Both the position numbers and the translations under genes were made by a program. This document shows, one piece after another, positions 34,808-35,802 of a stretch of DNA of 35,802 bases (position 1 is the stretch's first letter; the number at the start of each line of letters is the position of its first letter). Location of the stretch: contig JAJRQG010000156.1 of the NCBI GenBank assembly GCA_024280395.1, forward strand, positions 1 to 35,802, given 5' to 3'. The DNA is from Gammaproteobacteria bacterium (GTDB taxonomy: Bacteria > Pseudomonadota > Gammaproteobacteria > Xanthomonadales > Marinicellaceae). Below the pieces are notes generated by a model that saw only the letters and a list, made by a program, of their open reading frames with translations, searched no databases and had not been told where the DNA came from.

Positions 34808-35802
34808 TTTATGGTAGCAAAATCCATCACAATAAACGCCATTATGTAGACTGGTGGATGCTAATACTAATCATTCTCTTGATGTGTTACGGTTTGGTCG
34901 TATTGTATTCGGCTGGAGGTTGGATATTGGTCCAAAAACAAATGGTTCGTTTGGCTTTGGGGATGGTGGTTATGTTATTGTTGGCACAGTTAAAACCAGA
35001 AAAACTGGCAGGTATTGCCCCTTGGTTATATTTAATTACCATCGCCCTGTTGTTGGCTGTATTGTTCTTTGGCTATGAATCAAAAGGAGCAAGGCGCTGG
35101 ATAAAATTGGGCATAAGGTTTCAACCCTCAGAGTTGTCAAAACTCACCATTCCATTGGTTTTAGCCTGGTTCTATCGCTATCGTATTTTGCCACCAGATT
35201 TAAAATCAATCTCAATCAGTTTGATTTTACTGCTTGTTCCAGTTGCTTTAATATTTAAACAACCCGACTTGGGCACTTCAATATTGGTTGCTGTGAGTGG
35301 GTTATTTGTATTGTTTTTGGCCGGACTTTCTTGGAAATATATTACTGGAGGCATTGTAGCTATTGCTTCTGTTGCTCCTTTGATGTGGATGTTCTTATTG
35401 AAGGATTACCAAAAACGCAGAGTATTGACTTTTCTCAACCCAGAAAGTGATGCTTTGGGCTCCAGCTGGAATATTATTCAATCCAAAATAGCAATTGGGT
35501 CCGGCGGTGTATTTGGCAAAGGCTGGCAAAGTGGCAGCCAGACACAATTGGATTTTTTACCCGAACATTCAACAGATTTTATTTTATCTGTACTGTCTGA
35601 AGAATTTGGTTTGTTCGGTGTAATTATCCTTCTCATTCTTTATTTGGCCATCATTTTTCGGGGTTTATATATCGCTCATCAGTCAAAGGATACCTTTAAT
35701 CGTTTATTTGCAGGGGCACTAACCTTAACTTTTTTTGTCTATGTATTTATCAATGCTGGTATGATAAGCGGATTGCTACCAGTTGTTGGTGTACCATTGC
35801 CA
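34804..35802 (+). CDS. rodA: Rod-shape peptidoglycan polymerase RodA, C-terminus cut by window edge
   Basis: I translated 333 codons from the ATG at 34804, all open to the last base; full RodA has about 370 residues, so only the end is missing. A SEDS-family protein: several membrane helices (LILIILLMCYGLVVLYSAGG, LYLITIALLLAVLFFG), then GARRWIKLGIRFQPSELSKL and IFKQPDLGTSI, where the Asp in QPDLGT is in the region known to hold the catalytic Asp, and FLPEHSTDFILSVLSEEFGLFG. It makes glycan strands in concert with PBP2. Last visible gene of the operon. Confidence 0.97.
   Translation, partial: MIYGSKIHHNKRHYVDWWMLILIILLMCYGLVVLYSAGGWILVQKQMVRLALGMVVMLLLAQLKPEKLAGIAPWLYLITIALLLAVLFFGYESKGARRWIKLGIRFQPSELSKLTIPLVLAWFYRYRILPPDLKSISISLILLLVPVALIFKQPDLGTSILVAVSGLFVLFLAGLSWKYITGGIVAIASVAPLMWMFLLKDYQKRRVLTFLNPESDALGSSWNIIQSKIAIGSGGVFGKGWQSGSQTQLDFLPEHSTDFILSVLSEEFGLFGVIILLILYLAIIFRGLYIAHQSKDTFNRLFAGALTLTFFVYVFINAGMISGLLPVVGVPLP

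Overview
The window is low-GC, gene-dense chromosomal DNA from a free-living Gram-negative bacterium, most likely a gammaproteobacterium. The evidence is the cytochrome c4-DsbA / EngB locus, an UvrD helicase, RppH, GhrA, the divergent gatCAB and mreBCD-mrdA-rodA clusters, and many signal peptides and lipoboxes. The abundance of secreted proteins, a CadC-like regulator with a TPR tail, C-terminal 'FKDxFE' tags and an IPTL-CTERM-like tail would suit a Marinicella- or Xanthomonadales-like lineage. That placement is an inference from style, not a database match.

Region 1 (1-4200): the N-terminal part of a GMC-family FAD oxidoreductase, a small secreted 'KGGHR' protein, then a leftward set of three DsbA-like periplasmic thiol oxidoreductases (one a lipoprotein) with a diheme cytochrome c4 between them. 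Region 2 (4200-15400) is accessory and rightward/leftward mixed: an ECF-like sigma factor with a small membrane protein (probable anti-sigma) and a secreted protein of unknown function; a five-gene leftward cluster of secreted proteins (a C-terminally anchored protein, then two copies of a two-gene module made of a small tagged protein plus a long fibre-like protein); a divergent membrane-bound winged-helix/TPR regulator; a glutaminyl cyclase; a Fic protein; and a small lipoprotein. The whole block lies between cytochrome c4/dsbA and engB, which are near neighbours in Pseudomonas, so it looks like an insertion or expansion at that locus.

Region 3 (15400-24330): engB, an unrecognised 359-residue protein flanked by REP-like palindromes, a BRO-N/DinD-like protein with a secreted hypothetical, uvrD, a secreted protein, and a transmembrane Ser/Thr kinase with a DUF4410-like outer domain. 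Region 4 (24310-35802) is mostly housekeeping: ghrA and rppH, a small lipoprotein, a PfkB sugar/nucleoside kinase, gatB-gatA-gatC (indirect aminoacylation of Gln/Asn tRNA), and the divergent rod-shape operon mreB-mreC-mreD-mrdA-rodA, with rodA cut by the window end.

No tRNA, rRNA, CRISPR array or transposase was seen. No gene-free stretch exceeds 300 bases; the longest, 22086-22352, holds a probable terminator. The most unusual content is the secreted fibre cluster at 6007-10575 with its flanking sigma factor and divergent membrane regulator.
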